Part shown: in pieces, positions 50,847-63,428 of the stretch | How positions within the stretch are numbered: the first letter of the stretch is position 1 | How the letters are laid out: the number at the start of each line of letters is the position of its first letter | Origin: Artocarpus heterophyllus | Taxonomy: Eukaryota > Streptophyta > Magnoliopsida > Rosales > Moraceae | Length of the DNA: 64,000 bases | Direction: 5' to 3' | Assembly: GCA_025403435.1 (NCBI GenBank) | Contig: CM046333.1 | Coordinates: 14,843,770-14,907,769, forward strand | The notes under the pieces: generated by a model | The model's input: only the letters and a program-made list of their open reading frames with translations | The model's database searches: none | Told to the model about the DNA's origin: nothing | Translations under genes and position numbers: made by a program

Positions 50847-51376
50847 TTGGTGCGTTTGGCTGCAGCGGTGGAATGATAATAGTAATAGGAATGACAATGA
50901 TAATAGAATAAAATGGAAAAGAAAGTTGATTCATTTATTTGGTAATAATTTTATAAATACTATGGAAAGGAATATAAATATTTTCATATTGACAAAATTA
51001 CCCTTACGTTATAACAATAATATTTTATATATTAATATAGTTAATATAGTATATAAAATGTAATATAATATAATAAAATTATAATTACATAACTATGATA
51101 TAGAATGTAATAATATTATGATAATGGTTAATACATAAAATAGAGTAATTTGCATCGGTGGTCCTTTAACTTTTTAGTATGTGATACTTTGATCCTTCTT
51201 TTTTTCTTTTTTTTTAAGTTTGACAAAATATCCCCACACCCTTGGTAATTGATGGACTTCTGTCAAAATTCAATCAAAACCTAATGGAAAGAGTAACATG
51301 CCAGTCATGTGGGGGTTTTAAAGGGTATATTGTCTTTTTATTTCAATCGGGTTTTGTCTCTATTTGGCTTCATTAA

Positions 51377-51496
51377 GGGCCCGTTTGGTTCGAGTATTTG
51401 AGTAGAGTATTTGAATAAAGATTTAAATATTTGTGAGAGAAAATACTGTAGCAAAATGATTCAAACCATGATTCAAATATCCAACCAAACAGGCCC
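51377..51496. mobile_element. 120-bp MITE, TAA duplication
   Basis: Termini GGGCCCGTTTGGTT and AACCAAACAGGCCC, flanked by TAA on both sides, as in PIF/Harbinger-type MITEs. A second copy lies at 63307-63425 in the same orientation. Confidence 0.75.
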
Positions 51497-51891
51497 TAAG
51501 TTTCCAACTACCGCCGTAACCTAAAACAAGTCCATCACTGAAGGTAAAAGCTTGGTCTCCAAATATGTAAGTTTTGAATTAGGTTTCTTCACTCCAAGCA
51601 AGAATTCCAAGGATACTATCATGCCTGTGCTAAGCCAAGGATACTTACTTAGGAATCTAGGAAAAGAACAAAATCCCACTTAAAAGTGTCGTTTGGGCGA
51701 ATCTACAGAACCCCATTAGAAATTCATCTAGGGTCTTGAAGATAAACAACACAAGTAACAATGCAATCCTTATTTGTCAGAACAACTTTGTTATTTGTTC
51801 TACAAACTCATCAAAAAAGCAAGCCAAAAACCTAAATTTGCAATCATCAAATTCTGGAAATTTATTTCTAAGAGATGGGGTAGTTGGAGCG

Positions 51892-54001
51892 TGTCACGCC
51901 CCGGGGTACAGGAGGTGACGTGACGGATTATTTAAATTAATTAAAAAGAGATTAGTTAAAATCAAGAGTTTAGGGGTTAAATTACTTAATAAAATGTGAA
52001 AGTTTCAAAACATCATGGAATAGAAGAATTCATAAACATTAAGCGAGAAATAAAATATTAAAGAACCGCGAGTATGGGTCCCACTGACCCACAACTTGTG
52101 AACACACATAGTACTGACAATATAATAATACAACTACAGTCCAAGCACAAAGAAAATTAAAAACATTACATTCCTTGTCCAAAAAGGTACAAATGATCAA
52201 CTATTCCTTCTACTGCTCCTGACTCCTGTCCATTGAATCCTCTCTAAACCTAAGTGGGAATCCACCTAGAGGGGGAGATTTAAGAAAAACAAGGAAAATG
52301 TGAGCGAAAGGCTTAGTATGACTATATTTTATCAAATCATTTAATTTAAAGAAAAATTTCATTATTCAGTGAATTATTTAAAAGAAACCTTGAATAAGTA
52401 AATAAACTTAAATAAAACCATTCTTACCTAAATCAGTTTATTAGGTCTACCAGAAAACATCATCATTTTCTTTTTCCTAGGCAAACCACATGAATATCAC
52501 CACCGTAGTGGCCCAGTTGGGTTTCAGAACCTGCCCCAAAGGTCGATCGCTACACGACCCGATCTCTGATATGGCATCATGCCCTTATATTTATTCTCAT
52601 CGTTATTCAAACCCATTTACCGAGTATTGTCATTTACATTCATTATGAAGTTCACTTCAGTTCGCGGTTTATAAAAATAACCGATAAAATCTCATTTTTC
52701 AATCAATCGTTGAAAACATTTTTATAGAAACTCTTCTAAAAGCCAAATCATTTTGAAACTGGGTTACCAAAGAAAGGGTAGAAGTCCTACCTCGATACTC
52801 CTGCCGGTGCCCCACACCTTAATTCCGGTCTGTTATACGTTAGTTTCGCGAAACCACGAATGATCCTAGATACACACTGAGTCGATCAATATCTAGTTTG
52901 AGACATCCATTGTTAACAAACCATTTCATGATGTCCTAGTGTGCCATTTGTATCTTTAGAATCATTTTACAAGGTTGGAATTTAAATCGGGGTTCAAAAC
53001 AGTAAAAACGGGTGAAAAATCACAAAATTTCCCATGCCTAGGCGGCCTGTCGGATGCCCTGCTTCAGCCGGCCAAACTGTGCAGTTCGGCCTGCAGAAAA
53101 TCAGGTCCGGTCGGCCGGACATTTCCCAAGTTTGGCTTGCCGAACTGGGAAAACCCAAAAATTTCAGTCACAGGTTTTGGTTCTCATAAAATCCAAATCT
53201 TGATTTTAACCTATTTTTCTCAATTCTCAAGCATGGAAAACAATCATAGATGATAGAAAAACATACTAGAACATTTTTGAACTCATTTAAACAAGATTTA
53301 AACACAAAAATCCCAAAAATCCAAAAATAGGGAAAAATGAGGAAAAATGAAAAATCTTGAATCTAATCCACTTTTCTTCAATCTAAGCTTAGATTCTAAG
53401 TGTTCTAAGTTTATTTAACTCAAACCAAGAGTTTTCTAAGCTAAAACAAACTTAGATTTCAAAAATGCAAAAAATTTGAAAATTTTGAAAAAGTTTAGAA
53501 ATTTTAAAACTAACCTCAAATCGAAGCTTCAATCTGCGTTCTCGGTTGCTAAATCACGCTCCCAAGCTTCCTCCTTGCTAACCCGAAGCTTAGATTCGAA
53601 TTTTGATTCAAAACTTTGAGAGAGAAATGAGAGAGAATGAGAGAAACCGAGAGAGAACGAGAGAGAGAGTGACCACGGGTGAGGAAGAGAGAGAGAAATC
53701 AAAGAGAGTGAGAGAGGGAATAAATATAGAGAAATGGTGGGCGGTTTTACTGTGCAAAAACCATGTATCGCCCACGGTTTTGTAAAACGAAATATTTTTA
53801 ACATTTTACAAACGGTTGTGTTTTGAAACTCAAAACAACCTTTTAAAACAATAATAAATCATTTGAATTTATCAAATTAACAAAACAACCAAAAATTCAA
53901 AATTTAACCAAATAATCAAATTAATGTTGAAACATTAATTATGGCACACTAATTCATCATTTTATATTACAATAACATTAAATAAATTTTAGGGCATTAC
54001 A
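51892..54001 (-). mobile_element. Gypsy-type solo LTR of a second subfamily
   Basis: The plus-strand edges are TGTCACGCCCCGGGG and AGGGCATTACA, with flanks GAGCG (51887-51891) and GAGCA (54002-54006), a 5-bp duplication with one change. The orientation is set by the block TGAGCGAAAGGCTTAGTATG (near 52301), the counterpart of a block in the first family. It has a GC-rich motif cluster at 53040-53150. GA-rich frames at 53529-53804 are low-complexity. Confidence 0.8.
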
Positions 54002-54192
54002 GAGCAATGATTGGAGTTTTGGAAGATGATGAGGGGGATGGGAAATGTGGAGATTTGATGATAATGATGATATGATGAAGGGGATGGGGAAGGGGAAGGT
54101 GTGTTGCTGAAGAGGAAGAAAATGGAGTAGGTTTTGCTGGGGAAGGATTGAAGGGTTAGGATATTTGGGTTTTTTCCCTTCAATGATTTAGG

Positions 54193-55609
54193 TGTTGGCC
54201 TTAAGGTTTCAACTAATTATATTAATTTTGTTTTAATGATAACAAACAATTATTGTTTGATTACTAATCATTTTATCTTGAGTTTGTAGCTTCATTATTG
54301 ACAAAATATTTATAAAAAAAAAAAGATCATTTGAAGTGAATATCAAGAAAAAAACTCGAAAATTATAATGTGAAGATGGATCAATTAAACCAAGCACTTG
54401 AAGATTGAAGTAAAGCATCAACAAGCATGAAGAGTAGGTTTATATTTTATTTTTGAGCTTGTATGATGTTAGAGTATGCATAGAATTTTTATCAAATTTT
54501 TTGGCTTAAGTTTGTTCATAACTATTTTGGTCAAAAGTATTTCTGATCTGAAAATTTTAAGCACTTATGGACTAAAAATTGAAAAATATTTATAAACAAT
54601 GTTTCACATTTTTCAAAATGTTTTTCTATAATTTTTAGCGCTTTACATATAATTTTGACACTAAAATTAAATATATTGTGATTTAGAACTGTTTTTAACC
54701 TTTTCTATGGCATTTGAGTTTGCTAGAGAGATGTGGTTCACCGTGCGTAGTATATGGCGGTCGACCGCCCAGCCTTCGGGCTCGTTTCTTCTAGCAACTC
54801 GGTGGACCACGCCATGTATATGGTGGTCGACCGTGGTGTCTAACGAACATAATTTTAGCTTTTAGAAACAAGTCTCCAACGGCTAGTTTGCAATATATTT
54901 GGAATATCTACCTCATTTTCAACCTTGGGGACAACTTTTGACTCCTTGAACATACATTAAATCATATTCCAAGTGTCTAAAAGCATTTGATCATTCTCTT
55001 GAGCCTAACTTGTTTAAAAATCATCTTGTGAGCTTATACATCTCCTAGTTGCTTCAAAATTGTAATCCAATCATTCGTAGGAGGTGTGAGATAGTTGTTA
55101 AAATCTTCAATCCATGTAAAACCAAGTCTTATAGGTTTCAAAAGCCTTATCAAATTTGAGGAAGTGTTTGGTCAGCCAATCTTCATAAAATTGACTGTTG
55201 TAAGAGGTTGCGGTGAACCTCAGGTAGAAGAAGTCACCAATTGTACAAGGAGTGATCGTGCCAAAAAATCGATTAGAATAGTGAAAGAGGTCGTGCTTGC
55301 TTAGCTCGGTAACTATGGATGTAAGCATATTACCGAACAACTATAAATCGCATTTGCCTACTTCTTTCCCTTACTTCTTTATATATTTGTAAATTATTAT
55401 CGGTGATATATTTGATTTGTAAAAATGAGCTTTTTTCATTGCATCCTTGTGACTTATTATTTAATAGCTTGAATTTTGTACTTCTGGATTGTTGATTATT
55501 GGATTTAGTCTCATACTTTGTTTGTGATTATTTTTAGTTTTCTAATAATTGTAAAAAGTTTTTAAAACCCAATTTACCCCCCTCTTGGGTAGTCATTCTT
55601 GGGCTAACA
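54193..55609 (+). mobile_element. Copia-type solo LTR
   Basis: Starts TGTTGGCCTTAAGG and ends CTCTTGGGTAGTCATTC..GGGCTAACA, the style of SIRE-like copia LTRs. The flanks TTAGG (54188-54192) and TTGGG (55610-55614) agree at four of five bases. Two GGTCGACCG palindromes lie at 54757-54840. Confidence 0.75.
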
Positions 55610-55839
55610 TTGGGATGTCTATTTGAGTTGTTTGTTTTGTTTTTTATTGTTATTATAAAATTTTAAAGTGGGGACATTTTAGTAATTGCATCCTCAAAAT
55701 AGGTAATGGGTTAGTTTTGATGGAAAGTCCTTGAATTGCTAAGATTTTAAGAGTTCGGGGTTTGTTTTGCTCAAATTAGAAAAAAAATAGACTAAAATTG
55801 TCACCTACTAAACAGTTAAGGGACCATCGATGTAAATTA

Positions 55840-56450
55840 TTATATAGACTATTATAAATTTTAATTATAATATTATAATTATATTAATAATTATATTTTT
55901 ATTATTATAATATATAAAATATTATGACAATAAAAATATGATATCACATGAAAAAAATAATAATATTCAATTATACTCTAATTACAATATTGGAAATAGA
56001 TTATGTTATATTATTATAATGGTATATTATATTATATTTTAATAATTATAAATAAATTAAATTTAATCATAATTATGTAACACATTATGTAGTTATAGCA
56101 TATAATACAATATAAAAGATAATAATTTTAAAATTATAATATCATATTAATATTTAATTATATTAATAATTATATTATTGATATAATATATCATAATTAT
56201 GTTAAGAATATAATATATTATGATCATAATATATGATTTTACATAATAAATTAATATTAAAATATTAATATAATTATGATATTATTAATTATAATATCAC
56301 AACTATATTATATTATATTATATTATATTATATTATATTATTATAAGATATGATTGCAATATAATATATAATATATTATAATAATATATTAGTTATATTG
56401 TAATTATTAATATAACTATAATAGTAATAATTATAATATTCAAGGGTAAT
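55840..56450. repeat. ATAAT-type low-complexity tract
   Basis: Nearly pure A and T with repeats such as (TATAT/TATTA)n at 56305-56342. It is the right half of the interior of the element at 50847-56635. No coding content. Confidence 0.7.
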
Positions 56451-56639
56451 AATGGAAAAAAATAGCTTGAAATGACTATTCCTTCCCTGTGAGAAAGGAA
56501 TGATGATTCACACTCACTTGACGAAAAAGTTATTTTATTTTTTAATAACTATTCATTTTCTAAAGATCAACTAAACATCATAACGGAGTTTCGTTTCTTT
56601 TCTTCTTATTCCTTTCCCCTCAACTAAACACAACCTAAG

Positions 56640-56860
56640 GTAAGTGGCACAGAGAGTCAGAGAGAAATGCGAAGCATATAGGCGGACTTTGTCGAGGATT
56701 TCCTATTAGCATTGGAGGTCCAAATCCAGGCATCTTCTTTCGGAGTCTGGCAGAAGAGAGTTTTTTAAGATGGTAGCAGCATCACTAGCTATGAAAATCT
56801 GTATGACTTTGGGAAATGTTCCACCTGAAAGAGGTGGTGAAATCTTTTACATTTCCTCCT
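56640..56860 (-). pseudogene. LINE remnant, upstream piece
   Basis: On the minus strand one frame reads KTLFCQTPKEDAWIWTSNAN then STKSAYMLRI. The pattern D..W..(N)G.FS.KSAY is the stretch that precedes the zf-RVT domain in plant LINE polyproteins. It joins 49880-50846 if the intervening insertion is ignored. No intact RT core remains. Confidence 0.55.
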
Positions 56861-58110
56861 TTTCTTTTCATTTTTCATTACTTTTAAACAAAAATGACTA
56901 ATTAAAGACTAAACATGTCATAAATAAGGTTTATGGATTGTTAAAAAAAAAAAAACAAATACGGAGGAGCTACCAATTTTGTATGGTAGGTTACTTTTTT
57001 TTTGTGCCTATATTTCCACTCTTTCATCTAGTTTAGTTACCCTTTTTCTTCATATGTTCCAATATGTGTTCCGCAAAAAATTAAAAAGAAAAAAAAAAGG
57101 AAAGAAAGAAAGAAGAAAAATTAGCAAAGTGCTCGAGGACGTCTAAGCTAAATGAATGAAAGGAAATAAGTAGAGAATGTTGTAGATTAATAAAGCTACA
57201 AAAATAAAGCTTAGATTAATTTATGTCACTAAAAAAAATAATTACAAACAATATCACCATACGTCATCATACTATAATTAATAACGCCAAATATATCTTC
57301 AAAATTCAAATTAGATTGTATAAAAAGAAGACAGTTTTTGAGTGTCACTAAGAATGTATTAGACTTTTAAATTTAATTGTCATCTTTATTTGTGATATTT
57401 ATTAGATAATTTTTTTAGGGGTGACACAAATCAATCTAAACCAAAAAAGTACGGTATAAGACATAAATATCTCTCCTATTAGCTTTTGGAAATTTAAAAA
57501 TAGCCCACATATATAGAATATCCATATATTACGTCTTAGGTACCCTCACTTATTTTTTTGGTTAAATTTAAATGTGCCTCTGTATTCTTAAACTTTCCAA
57601 ATGTTATCTTAATTGTTCCATTTAAATTTTCTATTTTAACTTTTTATATTTACTCGTACTAATTTTCATATTTTTCCAACTTAAGATATGCATTTTTTTA
57701 ATAGAAAGCTTGAATGTTGTGTTTAAATCTTGTATTTTCTTCCTCAAATCCTTATTTATTTTCCTTATTAATTAGTAACATTAGAGTTATTGTGTTTATT
57801 AAATTATTATTAATTGTCACTGCCCTACCAACATAAATTTCTCGATCCATCTAAGCCTTTATTTCCAGCATTTCACGGTTTTTTTTTTTTTTTTTTTGAA
57901 CTTGAGGGTAGAAGTATTCAAATTCACCTTTTCTTTAAAAAAAAAAAAAAAATCGAGTGCACATCTGTTTTTTCTGATTCAACCAAGCCACAAATAACTA
58001 GTAAAATGGACCTCACAACCAAAAAAAAATAAAAATAAATAAAAGTCCATGCTCAACCGAAGTATTCAGGGGAAAGAGGACTGATGGCTCAATCTATTCA
58101 AGTTCATTAA
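56861..58110. other. Intergenic, nothing recognised
   Basis: AT-rich with several A and T homopolymers (56942, 57086, 57880, 57940). Frames here are products of the homopolymers. Confidence 0.4.
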
Positions 58111-58651
58111 AGATATGTTTGTTTCATAATTTTTTTAACTTAAATGGACGTAAATTTAAATTTAAATATCAAAAGTCTTTTAAATACGTGTTTATTTTTC
58201 TTAAAATATAAATCATTTAAGTATCAAAAAATCCAAGTTTTTAAAATTCTCATCCCTTTAAACTTTTAATACTTGAATATCTTTACTACAGTAAAAACTA
58301 AAATTCTCTATTATATTTAAGGGAAAAAAATCATAACTTCTTCGTTTGATATCCAATTAAGATGATTTTTTTCATTATGTTTCTAATAAAGAGAAGAATA
58401 AATCAAGAACCATATTGCATATTTTTTAAGATTATTAACATTAAGATTTTATTAGATTTATTAATAAATCAAAAACGATCTTCACTACCTCTCCAAACAC
58501 AAATTCTAATTTTATTTCATACTCAGACTAAAACTTAAATGCACGTCCAAACATAAATTTGAATAACAATTTAAATCACTAATTCAAATCTTAATTCAAA
58601 TCACGCTAACTTAAATTAAATCTAATTCGAATCTATTTACCAAACAGACCC
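58111..58651. mobile_element. MITE, ~540 bp, TAA duplication
   Basis: The right end ATTTACCAAACAGACCC and the left end AGATATGTTTGTTTCAT (worn) fit inverted termini of AGGTCTGTTTGGTAAA type, flanked by TAA (58108-58110 and 58652-58654). It is homologous to 14890-15420. Non-coding. Confidence 0.6.
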
Positions 58652-58654
58652 TAA

Positions 58655-59068
58655 TTAACTCCATCTCCAACAAAACACTTAAAAAGGCTTTGCCTAATAT
58701 CACATGCAAGCTGAGTTGTAACTCGCATAAAGTCCATTTCTAAGGATTCCAAAATACATTTAACAAGAAAACGACACAAATTCAAGACTGCTCTTTGGAG
58801 CATTCTAGACTTGTCTCTACACCAAGACATACAATACCACAAAAAAGAAAACAAAAATCACATCATAATCAGCAAAAACAAAACACAAGTTCTTAACCAC
58901 AAAAAAAAAAAAAAAAGAGCTTAAAAAGATTTCACCGAATACATTCTTGGTTTGCATTCGGTTCTTCAAAGCTGATTTTGAGACGAAGGGTGGTAGAAAA
59001 ATATTGGGCCGAGTTGGTCCAATTAGTGTCCGACCTTGTCTTTCTCCCACCGAGGAGGGGGGCCCATC
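58655..59068. other. SWEET1 3' flank and 3' UTR
   Basis: Downstream of the transporter stop on the minus strand. The polyadenylation site was not placed. Two frames of 67 and 77 residues here have no motifs. Confidence 0.45.
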
Positions 59069-61612
59069 TCAGACCGCATTGGCATTCAACTGCTTATTAG
59101 TTTGATTGGGCTTTGAAGGGCCCATTTCTACTGATTCTTCTGGAGTGGGCTTCTTGGTACCCCTGTCACGGTAAATGAAGTACAAAATAAGCTGTGTTGT
59201 TCCAAGACCACACCCGAAACCGTTCGGCACCTGCAAAACCACACCAATATTTTGCCGCTGTAAAAATTATAACATCCCAATCACCAAAAAATTACTCAAA
59301 TATAAATGTGTGTGTGTCTATGAATATACGTGCTAAGGGGCATCGTGGTGTTGAACTCCACAGCTAATTATCGTAAGTCATATTAGAAAGCCTCATGTTT
59401 GTATTTAGTTCTTTGTGTTACGTGTGTGTAAGTTTGATCAGACGTAAAGTTGGGAATAAAAAGCTCCTACCACTTTTTGGAATGTGCACTGGTGCCCGAT
59501 AAAAATGAAAAAAGAATAAGAAAAGATGGGAAATTTATGAAACTAGCTATAACCTTCGATATTAACGAAAGAAAGAGCACAAAAAACTTTTTTTTTTTTT
59601 GTTTTTTAAAAGATTGCCACTTGTTTGGCTAATGATGGGTCTTTATTATAAGAACCTTTTTATGATAATATATGAAAACTTTATATTATAATAATTTTAT
59701 TTTTTTATTATATCATATAAAAACTTTATACTGTTTATCACAAGTTTATAATTTCCACCACCCTCAGCTAAAGACACTGTTAAAAACCGTGGAGGAGCGA
59801 GAGAGAAACTTACTGCAACAAAAGGGTCACCGCCAAGTAGGCCATAGATGAACCAGGAAGTACCACACAAGAAGACAAATAATGACAAGAAAAACGGCAT
59901 GAATTCCACGCATTTCGTCTTAATCACCGTTCTCTGCACAATTTTTTTTTTAAGACATAAACTCCAATTAAATACACAAATCCAAATTAACCCAAAACCA
60001 ACCCTTTTCATCAGTTTGGAAGAACGAATAAATATCCCATTTTAGGCCATTTCTTTTATAGAAACTGAAAAAGATGCCACATGTAGATCTGCATCTCCAA
60101 CCAACAGATGAAAAAATGAAAAATAAAAAATAAAAAAATTGACCATATTTATCCCACTAAAGAAATCTCCTTTTATATATATATATGATATATATATAAA
60201 TATTATTTAAAGAAAAAAAAAAAAGAAAAGGAAAAAAAAAGGCTTACCATGATTGAAAGAGGGGATGCATACATGACAATAGAGAAAATGGTGGCGGCGA
60301 GGCCACAGAAGAGCTTTCTGGGTTTGCCATGCAAGGCCAAGAGTGAGACCAAAGCCACAATTGCGAAAACAGTAAGAACAAAAGCAAAGAGTCCAAAAAT
60401 CTTGGCCTTTTCTCTCTTTGGAGCAAATATTATGAACAGCAACACGTATGTCGACTCTATCGCTGCTCCTGTGCCGTTGATTGTTGATACCAATATGTTG
60501 TTTGGTGATACAAACGGCAGACCATACCTGTTTATTTTAAATTATTACATCATTTTCAGTTTTTTCTTTTCAACACATAATATCAATTAGAAAAAAAAAA
60601 AAAAGAAAACAAAAAAGTAAGAAAAAATATTTCTTCTTTTTTTTTTTTTTTCTTTTTTCTCATCGTATATCTCAGAATTCACTTGAAGTTTGGAGAAAAA
60701 GAAAAATACCGAATTTTAAGCACCAAACATGAAACTAGTATATATACTCCCTTGATTTAACAAAGGGAAAAGGCGATAATATTCTAAAACTTTTATTTAT
60801 TTACCAAAAAGTCTGCAAAATAATTATGTTTCTGGGTATTAGAGACTCCACTAGAAATTTGAAGGAGGAAAAAAAATAAAAAAATCAAGAAGTTAGACAA
60901 CTACCAAATGTTAAAAAGAAAAGCTATCTTAAAATGGAAAACAAAAAAAAAGGGGGAAATAAAAAGTGTTACCACGCGGAGAGGAGGCAATTGAGTAAAG
61001 TCATGACGTACGGAATGCCTGAAAATTGCTCCGTGGACTTCTTCGTTATGATTCTCTTAAACGTTATCCTACACCAAAAAGGGAAAATATAAAAAAAAAA
61101 AGAAAAAAAGAAAAAGAAAGGCACTTTTAGCATTAAATATAAAGAAACGTTGAAAAAAAAAATGGTTCTTGTTATTCATTATCGGATTATTATATCCAAA
61201 ACAAGATTGATGGAGTAATCATAAATCTCCAGTTGCTTTTATGTCATGTATATATATAAGTAACAAAAAACGCTTTTTCGGGGGATCATGAGAAACCCAT
61301 CTCCAAAATCTACTAAACAAAGAAAAATTTCAATTTCGTCCCCAAGAAAAGAAAAGGAAAACAATCTCGTGATTCAGGAGAGAGAGATCTTTTTACATTG
61401 GAGCCAAGAAGAGAAACAGAGCAAAAACATTTCCTGCATCACAAAAGAGAAGAAAAAAAAGAGTACGTAAAAGCCCTTATAACAAAGATTGAAAATTATC
61501 TAGGAACAAAAAAATTGCACAATAAATATAAAAAAGATTACACAAAACCAAGAACTAGAGATTGAAAGAAAAACCCACCAAAGACACCAAAGATGAAATG
61601 CAGAACATCCAT
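59069..61612 (-). CDS. SWEET1: SWEET1-type sugar transporter, complete
   Basis: SWEETs are bidirectional uniporters; clade I members such as Arabidopsis SWEET1 move glucose across the plasma membrane. Exons: 61579-61612, 61397-61433, 60973-61068, 60248-60527, 59814-59933 and 59069-59230. All are GT-AG with matching phases (729 bp, 242 residues; Arabidopsis SWEET1 is 247). Seven membrane segments form two MtN3 triple-helix bundles joined by TM4. The proline tetrad is present at P23, P43, P145 and P162, and the pocket residues S54, N73, W176 and N192 are kept, so it should be functional. Typical sequences are STEQFSGIPY, NCLLSAWYGLPFVS, STINGTGA, RKLFCGLAATIFSI and SLFVFLCGTSWF. The hydrophilic tail ends NKQLNANAV. 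The first two exons are tiny, as is usual in this family. Confidence 0.95.
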
Positions 61613-62349
61613 TGAGTACAAACTCTTTCGATTTCAACAAGAAAGAAGAGAAAGAGAGAGAAGAAACCCAGATGAGGAAAACAAAAACACAAAATCCACA
61701 GAAAAACAAAAAAAGAAAACAAAAGTGTTTCTCAAGAGCTTGGGAGGTTTGTTCTTTAAAACGACAAAATGGTGTTTGGTAGAGGAAGCAACTGAGAAGA
61801 AGGCAATTAGATACGGGTTTATATGGAGAAAAACAAAACGAGAAGAGTTGAAAATCTGAGGGTAAATAATTTTTTTCCTTTTTTAAATCTTCTAAATAAA
61901 AACTATGTGAATATTAAAAATGGAACTTATCCTCATGCTTGGATAAGGAGAAGTGTCTGCTTCTCTACTGAATCTGAAGTCTGAGCTCTGTCAGCTTTTC
62001 ATACAAATGTGCAACGTACTTTTTGAGTGTTAAAACCGATAACTACGTCCGTGAGCCCTTGGAAAACTTCAAATTGCATGGTGGTCCCAACGAATATTAT
62101 TATTATTATTTCTTCTTTTTTCCAAAATATGGAAACAAAAAAAATTAAATTTTTACGAGAATTTGCTTCGGGGAACAAAGAAAATGCGAAAAATTTTGGG
62201 GACGTCATCAAGATGATAAAAAGATGCCCTACTGGCAGTAAGTTCTTGGTCAAATAATTCGGTTATGTTATTTTTTAACTTCTCTTAGAAAAAGTTGGTT
62301 GAATTACATTTTTTAGTTTTAAATGCATTTATCAACACCCTACATATGA
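61613..62349 (-). other. SWEET1 5' UTR and promoter side
   Basis: A-rich on the plus strand (T/C-rich in the sense of the gene). Transcription start and TATA box were not fixed. Frames at 61288-61859 on the plus strand are low-complexity Lys/Glu shadows of the leader and first introns. Confidence 0.45.
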
Positions 62350-62935
62350 TTCAGATGGAGGTGGCAAAATTTATGTTTATATCAACATATTTATAACACA
62401 ACACGTTTAGATCGAACATAAATATAATATAATTAATAATTGTATAAAAAATACAAATATAAACACGACTCATTTATAACACATGTATCATAGCATGATA
62501 CGATTAACACAATTACTAAGCGAGCTATGACGGGTTGATACGATAACAACACGCATATGACACGTTTATGACCCAATTAACTAAATATTAAAAAAAAATA
62601 AAAAATAAAAAAAGCCAATAAAAAAATTAACAAAAACACAATATCTAATTAATACTAACCTACTACAAATATTTCAAATATTTTAATTTTTAAGTTTAAA
62701 TGTGTTATAAACAGACGGGTCGTGTTGTGTCATATCGACATATTTATGGCCTATTTAATTAAACTTGTTAAGGCGTATTAGACGTGTTAGCATGAATCTA
62801 ACCCGTTTATTTTTGTGTTATTCGTGCCATTCAATTTATGGTCCAATTAATAAACATACAATCAAAACCTATTTATCTTGTGTCATTTTTATATCATGTC
62901 ATCGTGTCATATCTAAAATTATCGACTCTAGATGC
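62350..62935. mobile_element. Degenerate MITE-like repeat
   Basis: It begins GGAGGTGGCAAAATTTATG and ends near AAAATTATCGACTCTA, with internal ACGGGTTGATACGA, GACGGGTCGTG and AACCCGTTTAT units in both orientations. The layout recalls the hAT MITE at 2658-3255 but is much eroded. Ends are approximate. Confidence 0.4.
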
Positions 62936-63306
62936 AGAATTATACACTACATGGTTATAAAAAAAAAATAGGAGGGATTTAAATGGTATGTATTCCTCGT
63001 TAAGTTTGCTTAAATTTTAGGGGAAATATATTTATTTTTCTTCTTTAAAATATTAAAGAAAGCAAACTTTGTTTGGATAGAAGTCACCATAAATTTGAGA
63101 ATCTAATTTACAAGGCACTAACTCAATGCCAAGAAAATGTCATCTGTCACCGACAATATTTACTGTAGTTTCTTTCTATGCAGCCATAACAAGGACAATA
63201 CGACAGCATTTACCATAATTTAAAATTAAAAAAATCTTGTAACTGTTAAAAAATACTGCAAAACAGTTGATTAGAAGTGTTTCCCGACACCAAGTTGGTA
63301 GTTTAA

Positions 63307-63425
63307 GGTTCGTTTAGTTCGAGTATTTGAGTAGATATTTCAATAAAGATTTAAATTTTTGTAAAAAAAAATACTGTAATAAAATAATTTAAACTGTGAT
63401 TTGAATATTCAACCAAACGGACCCT
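63307..63425. mobile_element. MITE, second copy of the 120-bp family
   Basis: GGTTCGTTTAGTTCGAGTAT at the left and CAACCAAACGGACCC at the right; the body matches 51377-51496 with point changes. TAA lies on both sides. Confidence 0.7.
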
Positions 63426-63428
63426 TAA

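Larger units (their letters stand above)
51146..55839. mobile_element. Inverted-repeat element (MITE/Mutator-like), opened by three insertions
   Basis: Left terminus TAATTTGCATCGGTGGTCCT; the complement of the right terminus is TAATTTACATCGATGGTCCC. Without the three inserted pieces it would be about 1 kb. The target duplication is not clear, so the superfamily is left open. Confidence 0.65.
50847..56635. mobile_element. AT-rich MITE-like element, itself opened by a nest of insertions
   Basis: The left end TTGGTGCGTTTGGC..GGTGGAATGATAATAG and the complement of the right end, GGTTGTGTTTAGTTGAGGGG..AAGGAATAAG, are imperfect inverted repeats. The flanks are TAA on both sides (50844-50846 and 56636-56638). 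Next to both ends are long ATAATATTATA stretches. It interrupts the LINE remnant. Its own interior is interrupted from 51146 to 55839. Confidence 0.65.

Noticed and set aside
53529..53804. 91-residue minus-strand frame with a hydrophobic Ser/Leu stretch
   Set aside because: Translation of a GA-rich simple tract inside a solo LTR.
60249..60590. 113-residue plus-strand frame
   Set aside because: Antisense shadow of SWEET1 exon 4, which has the matching family motifs on the minus strand.
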